Shown one piece after another: positions 17,453 to 25,095 of a DNA stretch of 64,000 bases; within the stretch, counting starts at the first letter, position 1; each line of letters begins with the position of its first letter. Source of the stretch: Desulfobacca acetoxidans DSM 11109. GTDB taxonomy: Bacteria; Desulfobacterota; Desulfobaccia; Desulfobaccales; Desulfobaccaceae. The notes beneath the pieces were generated by a model. That model was not told the DNA's origin, searched no databases, and saw only the letters and a list, made by a program, of their open reading frames with translations. Where the stretch lies: NCBI RefSeq assembly GCF_000195295.1, contig NC_015388.1, positions 930,001-994,000 of the forward strand, read 5' to 3'. A program made the position numbers and the translations under genes.

Positions 17453-18445
17453 ATGAGACGCAAAACCCCCAAAAACCTTCTCTGTTTCGTGGTGGTGGCC
17501 GCCCTTTTCTGCCTGTCGACGGCCTTGGCTGGTGCCTCTGAACTCACGTTACATAAGGAGGGCACCGTTCTTCCCGGACCAAACTATGACTGGTGGTACG
17601 GGTGTTCGGCTACCTCCGCCGGTATGATGATGGGCTATTATGACCGCAGCGGCTACGGCGGGCTCTTCTACAGCAACCTGGTACCTGGCGGGGTGGCTGA
17701 AGCTAATACCTTTCCTAAGCTCCCTGCGCCCAACTATAATTGGGGTTATCTAGTGAACAACTCCATCGCCAGTTGGGGACATGTCACCGATTTTTATCGG
17801 TTTTCAAATGGCACGCCGGACTATTATACCGGTGGCGGCGGTGGCGGTGGCGCCTATCTTAATTCAGGCGACGATCAGGCTGCGACTCATTCCTTCAACT
17901 GTCTAGCCGACTTCATGGGCACCAGCCAGGATGCCTATAATAATGTCAATGGCTCCACAACGTTCTATTTTTTTACCAATGGGGCCAAGTTGTATCCCTA
18001 CCAACTTTATGCTGCCGGTCCCGATTTTTATAACAGTGACGGCATGTACGGCATGGCAGAATACTTCTATTATGCGGGCTATGGCAACAATCCATCCACG
18101 GACAATAAGTTTTTTTCTCAATACATTGACGCCAAAATATCTGGCGGATTTACCCTGGCTGAGTATCAGGCCGCAATCGACGCCGGTCAGGTTGTTATGA
18201 TCCACGTCGAAGGCCATTCCATGTTCGGCTATGGCTATATCCCAGGAACGAATACAATTTACATCCATGATACCTGGGCCGACGGTGATCACACCATGAC
18301 CTGGGGGGGATACTATTCCGGACTCCTACATTATGGCGTCACCTGCTTCGAACCTACCGGGGGAGCGGTGCCGCTGCCCGGGGCGGTCCTCCTGATGGGA
18401 AGCGGATTATTTCGCCTCTTGATCTGGAGACGCCGCAACTCATAA
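17453..18445 (+). CDS. Secreted C39-like cysteine peptidase-fold protein with VPLPA-CTERM type sorting signal
   Basis: A 330-residue secreted protein. A strong AAGGAGG (17439-17445) decides the ATG at 17453; the frame is open from 17360, but that part lies at the predicted transcript start. A signal peptide (to about ALAGASE) is followed by a papain-like C39 family core. Visible features are the catalytic-type Cys in WYGCSATSAGMMMGYYD, His in VEGHSMFGYGY and Asp in IHDTW. A Gly run (GGGGGGG) lies mid-protein. The tail is VPLPGAVLLMGSG, a hydrophobic stretch, then RRR, fitting VPLPA-CTERM signals processed by exosortase. No exosortase is in this window. Whether it is proteolytically active is unproven. 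Confidence 0.85.
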   Translation: MRRKTPKNLLCFVVVAALFCLSTALAGASELTLHKEGTVLPGPNYDWWYGCSATSAGMMMGYYDRSGYGGLFYSNLVPGGVAEANTFPKLPAPNYNWGYLVNNSIASWGHVTDFYRFSNGTPDYYTGGGGGGGAYLNSGDDQAATHSFNCLADFMGTSQDAYNNVNGSTTFYFFTNGAKLYPYQLYAAGPDFYNSDGMYGMAEYFYYAGYGNNPSTDNKFFSQYIDAKISGGFTLAEYQAAIDAGQVVMIHVEGHSMFGYGYIPGTNTIYIHDTWADGDHTMTWGGYYSGLLHYGVTCFEPTGGAVPLPGAVLLMGSGLFRLLIWRRRNS

Positions 18446-18463
18446 TATCGTTTGACGTCTGCT

Positions 18464-18498
18464 CCGGCAGGGCCCTGGTTCAAGCCGGGCCCTGTCGG
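18464..18498 (+). terminator. Strong hairpin after the VPLPG-tailed gene
   Basis: A 12-pair stem (CCGGCAGGGCCC with GGGCCCTGTCGG, one G-U pair) around an 11-base loop begins 19 bases past the stop at 18445. No T run follows, so it may be a weak or factor-dependent terminator, or an mRNA 3' stabiliser. Confidence 0.5.
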
Positions 18499-18575
18499 TG
18501 GCAGAGCATATTGAACGATTTATGGTAAACTGATACGCCGTCTTCAGTCCCGCTCCTGATCTCTTCCCTGAGTTC

Positions 18576-19097
18576 ATGACTGCTGGCCCTAGAAAGGAAA
18601 AGACCTTGGTGTTTACCGGAAATTGCCGATGTATTTCGGGACTGTTGATCGCAGCCATGCTGCTGCTGCCCGGAAAGGCTTATGGAATGCTGCCCCCGGA
18701 ACAGATTCAGGCGAAAAATCTCGCGGCCTCCGATATCCTGATCGGCCGGGTGGAGGAAGTTCGGCCCGCCCCGGCCGGCTGGCGAAACCTCCTGCCGCTC
18801 CTGCCCGACGGCGACCCCTGGTCTTTTACCCTCAACCTTACGCATGTGGTCAAGAGCAGCGCCCCTCTCAAGGCGGGGGAACGGGCCACGGTGCTTTTCA
18901 TTCAAGAAAAGGCTGCCGCTGGGGGAATAGCCGCCCTCCGCACCGGTTGGTTGGCGGTACGGGTTGCCCCCGGCGACCTGGTGGTGGTCTATGCCAATCC
19001 GCAGGATCATGAGGGCCAACGCCTCCTGCTTCCTCTTCTGGCCGGCCTCTCTGTAGTCCGGCTTACTCCCCCCAACGCCCCCGCCCCGAAGCATTAA
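18576..19097 (+). CDS. Exported protein of unknown function
   Basis: An up to 173-residue protein with a signal peptide (CISGLLIAAMLLLPGKAYG) and a mature domain with little recognisable homology (SDILIGRVEEV, FTLNLTHVVKS, LAVRVAPGDLVVVYANPQ). The ATG at 18576 is given, but TTG at 18606 has a better ribosome site (AAAGGA, 18594-18599) and gives a more typical signal peptide. A 235-codon opposite frame over the same bases looks like a GC-driven shadow. The function is unknown. Confidence 0.55.
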   Translation: MTAGPRKEKTLVFTGNCRCISGLLIAAMLLLPGKAYGMLPPEQIQAKNLAASDILIGRVEEVRPAPAGWRNLLPLLPDGDPWSFTLNLTHVVKSSAPLKAGERATVLFIQEKAAAGGIAALRTGWLAVRVAPGDLVVVYANPQDHEGQRLLLPLLAGLSVVRLTPPNAPAPKH

Positions 19098-19259
19098 CCC
19101 TTCGGGGCCTTCCCTCCGGACCGGATACTCCGGCAAACAATTTTTTACCAGCCCCACATACTCTATAGGGAGAAGCCCGGTCGCCACCTACCTGATATTC
19201 TGGCGCAGCAGATCGGGGGGAAGGCGGGTCTTAAGCGAAAGCGGACAGACTTCTCGGGA

Positions 19260-20468
19260 TCACCCGAACCTCAGCGCTTCCGGTTTGACCAGCAGCAGGA
19301 TACCGATGGCTATCATGATGAGGCTGCCGACCAGATTGGACCATCTTTTGTATCGCGTGGAAAGACCGGTGATCTGCAAAGTAATCATGGCGCCGAAGAA
19401 AACCAGCAGGTCATCCAGCATAAAAATCAGGATATACAGGATGATATACAGGTAGTACTGCCATACCGGCAGGGCATTGAAACTCAGAATCTGCAGGTAT
19501 ACTACCGGCAGACCGGCAGAGCAGAGGAGCTCTATCACGTTCGCGGCAAAGGCCAGCAGGATCATGCCCCCCAAGGCCAGCCAGAGGCTCTGCTTCCGGG
19601 TGACCTCATGAATTCTGTCAGTGAGGCGTTGCCGACGCGGTCCCCCGGTGACCTTGCAGGCACCGGCCCGGTTGGTGAAATAGTCCCGTAAATTGTAATA
19701 CCCCACGCCCAGGGCCACCAGGGCAATGATAATCCTGACCCACAGAACCAGTCCGAGAAACAGAAACAGGTTGAGCCAGGCGCACATAATGAGAAAGTAG
19801 ACCAGGGCCGAGACTGCTATGAACACAGTTCCCAAGATCCAGCGCCGGTGGACGTTTTCCATGCCCAGAAGCAGCCCCAGCAACAATACCAGAACCCACA
19901 TGGCGCAGGGATTGAAACCGTCCAAGGCTCCAAACAGGATGGTCAGGAAGCCCAGAGAAAGCTGCCTGATCTGTACCTCCCCCCATAAAGGCACCGTAAT
20001 AGTTCCTGGAAGAGTTTTCGGCGCCGGTGCGGCCACTTCGACCGGGACCGGGGAACTCGGAATGAATCCCTCCAAGGGATTGGTGATTTCTTGATCCAGG
20101 GCTTTTTGCACCGCAGCTTCGAGGATGGCCCCGGTAGTAGCCTCGCCCTGCCAGCCTTGAATATATTCGCCCCCCACTACGGTCGCCGGGACACCGCCCA
20201 GGCTCATATTGAAATGTTTGGCCACCCGGCGGAGCAACTCCAGATTGGCCCGGCTTTCCGTGATATCAATGGAGTTAATCTTTAGATGAGGGTATTTTTT
20301 TTCGAGCCGGTGTAAGAATACCTTCTCGCGGTCGCAGTGAGGACAGCCGCTAGACCGGAAGAAATAGAGCCGGACCGTTTTTTCAGTGGATAAAGCCGGA
20401 ATAGGGGCTATCAGAAGCAACAGCAGCGGGACCATGAAAAGCCTTTTCACTCTACCCAGATTCAACAT
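19260..20468 (-). CDS. Glutaredoxin-like domain fused to DsbD/CcdA-type membrane protein
   Basis: A 402-residue protein likely to move reducing power across the membrane. The ATG at 20468, preceded by AGAGGG, gives a clean signal peptide (VPLLLLLIAPIPALS); the frame is open further upstream without support. A thioredoxin-fold domain follows with redox motif CPHC (SSGCPHCDREK, about 44-47) and cis-Pro loop GGVPATVVGGEYIQGW. From about residue 180 there are six or more membrane helices with FNPCAMWVL and a second Cys in ELLCSAGLP, the pair expected for CcdA/DsbD electron transfer. It is probably co-transcribed with the MarR gene. Confidence 0.8.
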   Translation of the reverse strand: MLNLGRVKRLFMVPLLLLLIAPIPALSTEKTVRLYFFRSSGCPHCDREKVFLHRLEKKYPHLKINSIDITESRANLELLRRVAKHFNMSLGGVPATVVGGEYIQGWQGEATTGAILEAAVQKALDQEITNPLEGFIPSSPVPVEVAAPAPKTLPGTITVPLWGEVQIRQLSLGFLTILFGALDGFNPCAMWVLVLLLGLLLGMENVHRRWILGTVFIAVSALVYFLIMCAWLNLFLFLGLVLWVRIIIALVALGVGYYNLRDYFTNRAGACKVTGGPRRQRLTDRIHEVTRKQSLWLALGGMILLAFAANVIELLCSAGLPVVYLQILSFNALPVWQYYLYIILYILIFMLDDLLVFFGAMITLQITGLSTRYKRWSNLVGSLIMIAIGILLLVKPEALRFG

Positions 20469-20689
20469 ATTTGATATTCCCTCTGCAAGCGGTGTGCTTG
20501 CATCGCCCGGCCCGGCATAAAGGCGTCGCTGGTTGGCGAGCTTTGTCGGGAGAGGCATTGACCGGAGCACCTCGTTTTTCTCTCCTTCAAAGCCGGCAAA
20601 GGTCTTCCTCTTCTCAGAACCTGACCGATCAGACGTTTCCCCGGCTATTGAAGACAACAGTTATTATAATAACTATAAAATGAAAAAAA

Positions 20690-21121
20690 TTATGAGATAT
20701 TCCCATAGATTTTATTAGCAATGCTTTCCAACATTTCTTTTTCCCCTGCTGATATACCATTGAAAGCCTTTGCCTCTAACTGTAGTCGGAGAGGAAGGAT
20801 CTCTTCCGCCAGCTTTTTTCCCTCTTCGGTGAGGAAAATGGAATATCTCCTGCGGTCGGCCGCCTGGCGCCGGATTAGGCTTTTTTTCTCCAGGGCATCC
20901 AACATCCGGCTAATGTTGGGTTTGTCTTTGAAGAGGATATTGCCGATCTGCTTTTGTGAAAGCCCCTCTTCTTCCCGGAGCAGATGCAAAATCCCATATT
21001 GCTCCGGGGTAATATCAAATTCCTGCTCTTTCAAGGCCCTCTGCAAGGCTGCTCTGAGCGCCAGGGCGGTCCGGTAGATAATGAAGCCGGTATTTTTTTC
21101 GATACTGTATCTCTGGTTCAT
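20690..21121 (-). CDS. MarR-family transcriptional regulator
   Basis: A 143-residue winged-helix dimeric repressor. The ATG at 21121 (MNQRYSIEKN) has AAGAGAGA upstream and suits the family length; the frame extends 54 codons further without support. The core shows helix-turn-helix EEGLSQKQIGNILFKDKPNISRMLDALEKKSLIRR and wing DRRRYSIFLTEEGK. It lies 222 bases upstream of the DsbD-like gene and may control it. The ligand is not predictable. Confidence 0.9.
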   Translation of the reverse strand: MNQRYSIEKNTGFIIYRTALALRAALQRALKEQEFDITPEQYGILHLLREEEGLSQKQIGNILFKDKPNISRMLDALEKKSLIRRQAADRRRYSIFLTEEGKKLAEEILPLRLQLEAKAFNGISAGEKEMLESIANKIYGNIS

Positions 21122-21140
21122 ACATCTCTCTTGTTTTAAG

Positions 21141-21169
21141 TTGATATACAAACTGATGCAATTTATCAA
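21141..21169. promoter_or_regulatory. Possible MarR operator (weak)
   Basis: TTGATA (21141-21146) and TATCAA (21164-21169) form an inverted repeat 20 bases before the marR start, the usual place for an autoregulatory MarR operator. The half-sites are short and the match is imperfect beyond six bases. A separate palindrome, GTCGGC-AGC-GCCGAC (21191-21205), lies just upstream. Confidence 0.3.
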
Positions 21170-21432
21170 GGAAATAAGTTCTGATTGAAAGTCGGCAGCG
21201 CCGACCTCCAGGTCTGCGTCCTGAGGAGCCCATAATGACCACGGACTTGAAGGTTTGCGCCCTTTAATTGGATAAGGAAGCATCCCGATCTCTCATTCTC
21301 CTCTTCCAACTGCCCCTCCTATCCGGAGAAGCGGTCCTGGGGACCTTGCGGATGGGTGAGAAACGCCGGGCTAAGCTTGGGGTGAGCTACAGAGAGGAGA
21401 GGGGCAGGCGCGCCCGCTAAAAGAATGATGCC

Positions 21433-22728
21433 TTAATCCCTGGCTGGAGGCAGTGGTTCGAAATACAGTTTCTTTCCCTGGAGCTCCTGCTCCCGGTGGG
21501 CCCGGGCGATTTCCGCTTCATTCCAGGGTTCGATAATCAGCGAGTCGGCCACCAGTTCCCAGAGATACTTAACTTCAATGTCGAGATCATATTCTTTGGC
21601 CAGGCTCTTCATAATCTGGTCCCGGCAGTTGTGGCAGGGTGTGACCACCAATTTTGCGCCGGTCTCCCTGATCTGGCCGGCTTTAACCCTGCCGTAGTAG
21701 ATGCGTTCCTTATCATAGGGCATGGCCCAGGCCCCGCCTCCCGCTCCGCAGCAGAACTGTTCGACCCGATTGGGATACATCTCCACCCAATGCTCCACAC
21801 ATTGGGAAAGGATGTAGCGAGGTTCATCAAAATAACCGTGGCCGAAGGCTCGCAGCGACTTGCGGCCGTAGTTGCACGGATCATGGTAGGTAGCCAGCTC
21901 CGGGTGTCTGGATTTATCCACCCGGATGCGACCGCTCTCCAAATAATGTTTGAGCACGTCAAAGACACTCCAGATCTTGAAGTGCTGCATTTCCTCTTTG
22001 AACCATGTCTCGAGACCCAACCTGGTCGCGAAGTAGGCGTGTCCTCATTCCGGCAAGAGTAGATTGGGGATTTGCAGCCGCTGCATGTTGGCAACAATCC
22101 GTCCTACCAGCTCCCGCATGGATTCATCGTCGCCGGAGAACAGCCCCCAATTAACGCCCTCCCAGTGTACTGCCGGGACCGTCCAACTCTCTTTGGCGGC
22201 GTAGAAAATCTTCCACCAGAACTTCAAATCATCAGGCTCGGCGAAGGGTTCTTTGGAGTTGATGGTAACCATAAAGTCGGCCCCTTCCCGGTCAATCGGC
22301 ACATAAAAACCGGGCAGGCCCTCATCTTCCAATTCATAACCCAGGTCATTAAGCAGATAGAGGAAGTCTTCCCGGGGGATGCCCAGGTTGTTGCCTCTCT
22401 CCAGGTCCATGACCACACCCTTGTGAATCGGCCCGGGCACCTTATTCCTCTCCCTCAGGCCGCGGGTGGTACGCAAAATTTTTAGGAGGGGGACGTTCAT
22501 GGGGCAGGCCGACTCGCAGCGGCCGCATAAGGTGCAGATCCAGGGAAAGCGGGAATCAATCAGTTCTTGTGCCCTGCCATAAGCGATCATCCGGATAGCC
22601 TGGCGGGGATCAAGACCATCGACGCCGGAGACCGGGCAACGGGAGGAACAGGTACTGCAGGTATAGCAGGCGTGCGGAATACTCAGGGCTTCGGGAAGGT
22701 GCCGGGCCAAGTCAATGTCGGCCATCAT
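21433..22728 (-). CDS. Selenocysteine-containing DsrK/TmcB/HdrD-like iron-sulfur protein (UGA at codon 228)
   Basis: A 431-residue electron carrier if the in-frame TGA at 22047-22045 is read as selenocysteine; otherwise it would be split into 227- and 195-codon pieces. The N-terminus has two 4Fe-4S motifs (CYTCSTCSSRCP, CTLCGRCESACP). The C-terminal part has CCG-type motifs (YHDPC, FCCGAGGGAW, TPCHNC) that hold a non-cubane cluster in HdrB-type proteins. The codon context LPE-UGA-GHAY matches the family motif PECGHAY, so UGA stands where cysteine is conserved. The window's own paralogue (34524-35789) has LPDCGG at this spot. A SECIS-like hairpin follows. It is last in the Hdr-MetF-Qmo array, probably a disulfide-reducing or membrane-linked partner. 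Confidence 0.85.
22009..22032 (-). promoter_or_regulatory. SECIS-like hairpin for UGA decoding
   Basis: In the mRNA, 9-base arms UUCGCGACC and GGUCUCGAG pair with one C-U mismatch and a terminal U-G pair around loop AGGUUG. The loop starts 22 bases after the UGA and has G in its first two positions, as expected of bacterial SECIS elements (loop 16-37 bases downstream). Confidence 0.7.
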
Positions 22729-22792
22729 TATTTCCTTTATGAGTTGGAAAACAACCTCTGCACAGGCTGGATAAAGGTTTCAAGTTTCCAAA

Positions 22793-22880
22793 AAATAAGT
22801 TCTGCACAGGTTGGAAAGCCTGCGCCGCCGGCAGATGATTTTCATGGTTCGCGGATGACTTACTAGTCATGAAAATTAAT
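22793..22880 (+). repeat. Dispersed repeat, copy A
   Basis: An about 88-base sequence closely matches 53602-53692 and, inverted, 58931-59005. Its 3' half has an inverted repeat ATTTTCATG...CATGAAAAT. A partial second copy (CTCTGCACAGGCTGGA) starts at 22757. It lies between the selenoprotein gene and the QmoB-like gene. Confidence 0.8.
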
Positions 22881-22944
22881 TAAAAATAATAGTTAGTTAA
22901 TAAAAATCGGCCAGCTAATGAAAATTAACCAGAAAATACCTTCC

Positions 22945-25095
22945 TTAAATCCCTTTTCCCTCCGGAAGAGGATTAGGGTGAGGGAAATTAGACTTTTCCC
23001 GATTGTTTGCTCGGCGTAGAGGACTTTGGCCGAACTCTTGGAGTCTGTTGGCCAACTGCCGGGCCATATGGGCAAATTCCTGGCTCATGCCTGAGGCCAG
23101 ACCTCCGTATACCAGGCGCTCCGGCTCCAAACCGACTTCCTGCAAATATTCCTGCAGCAGGGCCACCCGCTCCTGGGCCCGCGGGCTGCCCCGGTAGGAC
23201 CGGCAGCTCTCCGGATGGCAGGCCAACACCATCACCCCATCGGCGCCTGCTTTAAACCCGGTCATGACGTAATTGGGGTCCACTTTCCCGGCGCAGGGGA
23301 CTTCGATCAGTCCCAGCCCCGGAGGAAGCGCCAGCTTCCGCTGGATGGCCAGACGGGCCGCCTCCAGGGCCGAATTCCGGCAGCAGATGGCCAGGATCAG
23401 AGGATAGTCGGCGTCTGAGGCTATGGTTGGCTGAGAAACCAGTACTGAGAGTTCGGCCTGAATTTGCCGGTCATTGTAGTTGTGAATCTGAAGCGCCTCC
23501 ATGGGACATTCAGCGGCGCACAGGCCGCAGACTTTACAGGCCAGGTCGGAAAACACCGGTCGGCGGTTAACCACGGAAATGGCCCGGTGCGGGCAAAGGC
23601 GGTAGCAGGTCAGGCAGATGGCGCACTTTCTGCGGTCCAGGCTGATCCGATTCAGGGCCGCCCTGCTAGAACCCGACCCGAGCAGTTCCCAGAGATGAAG
23701 GGCGGCCTCCCTGACCTCCTGAAAGCTCCCCGCCAGGCTGATAGGTCCGCGGGCCGGACCGACTGCCAGAATCCCGGTGCGGTTCGTGTAAATCGGCAGG
23801 TTATAGATATGATCCCCCTGAATAAAACCGTAGCTATCGGACTGCAGGTCCAGAACCTTTGCCAGTTCCCGTGCCTCACCCGGTGGTTGGATGGCTTCTT
23901 CCAGGATAAGTAACTCCGGCCTCACCGCCATATCCTGGTTCATGACCTCATCAAAAAAGCGAACCGCCAGGGCGCCATCATCAGTGGTCTCGATCACCGG
24001 CTGTCCCCCGTTGACCTTTGCAAAGACTATCCCCGCCTGCCGGGCCTGCTGGGAAAGCGCTTCCAAACCCTCGTCAGCTACCTTATAGTGGTCGAGCAAC
24101 ACCAACACCCGTTGGCCGTAGCCTTCAGCCAACCGCAGGGCCGCCCGGTAAGCCCGTTGCTGCGATAACGGAGAGGAATGGTGGGTAAATCCCAGCAAGA
24201 AAATCACCGGATGAGGCTCTGCTGCGGTAAGTGTCTGGAATGGCGCCGGTTTATCGCGAGACGGCCACCAGTCTTCGAGGTCGCCCAGAGATATCGCCCG
24301 TCTGCCAGGAGCCGGATTCCAGGCGGCAAAATCGGTGATTAATTCCGGTTCCGGCACCAGAATCACGCCACCTACCTGATATGTTTGAGAACGACCTTCA
24401 TTGTCTGCCACCAATACCCGGTATTGACCGGCAGTCCCCTCAAATTCCATTATCCGGCTGGATAGGTGAACCTCGATTTCGGCAGGGTGATTCGCCTCCG
24501 CCAGCAACTGATCTAACGTCCGGGCGGTTTCCTCGGTATAGCCGCTGGCAGGGCGTTTATCTCCCAATTCGCCCCGGGAGGTGACCAGGAGTACCGTGAG
24601 GCCCAGATTCCTAAGCTGGGTTGCTGCTTGAAGTGCACTCCAGCCGTGGCCGAGCACCAGGACCTTCTGGCAAACGGACATGTCCTCGAATTGTAAGCGG
24701 TCTTTATGAACAAATCGGGCAATGGCCTGGCGGAGCACGGTCTCAACCTGGAGGTTATTCAACTCCGAGTTCTGGTCAGTCAAGTTTAGGTCCCGCCAGG
24801 AAACCGATTCAATCACTTCCGGATCCAGACCGGCGGCCGTTAACTGCAAGGCTAAAGTTTTGACCCCCAGTGCCTGGGAATCGGCCACCAGCATCGCACC
24901 TTCCAGGTTATAGTCGATCATGGCTTCTCTAAGCCGCAAGAGACCTTCAGGACTGTATATCTGCTCCAACTCTTGCACCACATTAACCTGGTTCCAGGAC
25001 TCACCCGCTTTTTTCAGGCGCGCCAGGTCCAATCGAGGCGTGGATTGAGCAGCGCTCCGACCCAGAAACAATCCGATCCGGGTAGGGGGGGTCAT
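22945..25095 (-). CDS. QmoB-like HdrA/MvhD fusion flavoprotein
   Basis: A 716-residue protein resembling QmoB. The order is an N-terminal Rossmann-like segment with VLVLGHGWSALQAATQL (about 149), a degenerate HdrA core, two ferredoxin motifs (CAICLTCYRLCP, CKVCGLCAAECP, about 500-545) and a C-terminal MvhD domain (VPCAGKVDPNYVMTGFKAGADGVMVLACHPESC). The MvhD N-terminal Cys motif is degraded (ICCRNSA). It overlaps the QmoA-like gene by 4 bases. The last residues (SNFPHPNPLPEGKGI) are encoded by a dispersed repeat that has supplied the stop. Classical QmoC is absent; the next gene is the selenoprotein at 21433. Confidence 0.75.
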   Translation of the reverse strand: MTPPTRIGLFLGRSAAQSTPRLDLARLKKAGESWNQVNVVQELEQIYSPEGLLRLREAMIDYNLEGAMLVADSQALGVKTLALQLTAAGLDPEVIESVSWRDLNLTDQNSELNNLQVETVLRQAIARFVHKDRLQFEDMSVCQKVLVLGHGWSALQAATQLRNLGLTVLLVTSRGELGDKRPASGYTEETARTLDQLLAEANHPAEIEVHLSSRIMEFEGTAGQYRVLVADNEGRSQTYQVGGVILVPEPELITDFAAWNPAPGRRAISLGDLEDWWPSRDKPAPFQTLTAAEPHPVIFLLGFTHHSSPLSQQRAYRAALRLAEGYGQRVLVLLDHYKVADEGLEALSQQARQAGIVFAKVNGGQPVIETTDDGALAVRFFDEVMNQDMAVRPELLILEEAIQPPGEARELAKVLDLQSDSYGFIQGDHIYNLPIYTNRTGILAVGPARGPISLAGSFQEVREAALHLWELLGSGSSRAALNRISLDRRKCAICLTCYRLCPHRAISVVNRRPVFSDLACKVCGLCAAECPMEALQIHNYNDRQIQAELSVLVSQPTIASDADYPLILAICCRNSALEAARLAIQRKLALPPGLGLIEVPCAGKVDPNYVMTGFKAGADGVMVLACHPESCRSYRGSPRAQERVALLQEYLQEVGLEPERLVYGGLASGMSQEFAHMARQLANRLQEFGQSPLRRANNREKSNFPHPNPLPEGKGI
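22949..22986. repeat. PHPNPLP-type palindromic repeat at the 3' end of the QmoB-like gene
   Basis: This stretch, containing CCCTCCGGAAGAGG and TAGGGTGAGGGA, has the look of the widespread genomic repeat whose translation reads PHPNPLPEGEG. Here it lies inside the last codons of the QmoB-like gene and could also act as a transcript-end hairpin. Confidence 0.6.

Noticed and set aside
18480-19187. 235-codon minus-strand frame opposite the exported protein
   Set aside because: It has no ribosome site, signal peptide or recognisable domain; the plus frame has a good signal peptide.
22045-22047. TGA as a true stop, giving two separate genes (227 and 195 codons)
   Set aside because: Both halves are in one frame, each matches part of one full-length paralogue, the TGA sits on a conserved Cys and a SECIS-like hairpin follows.
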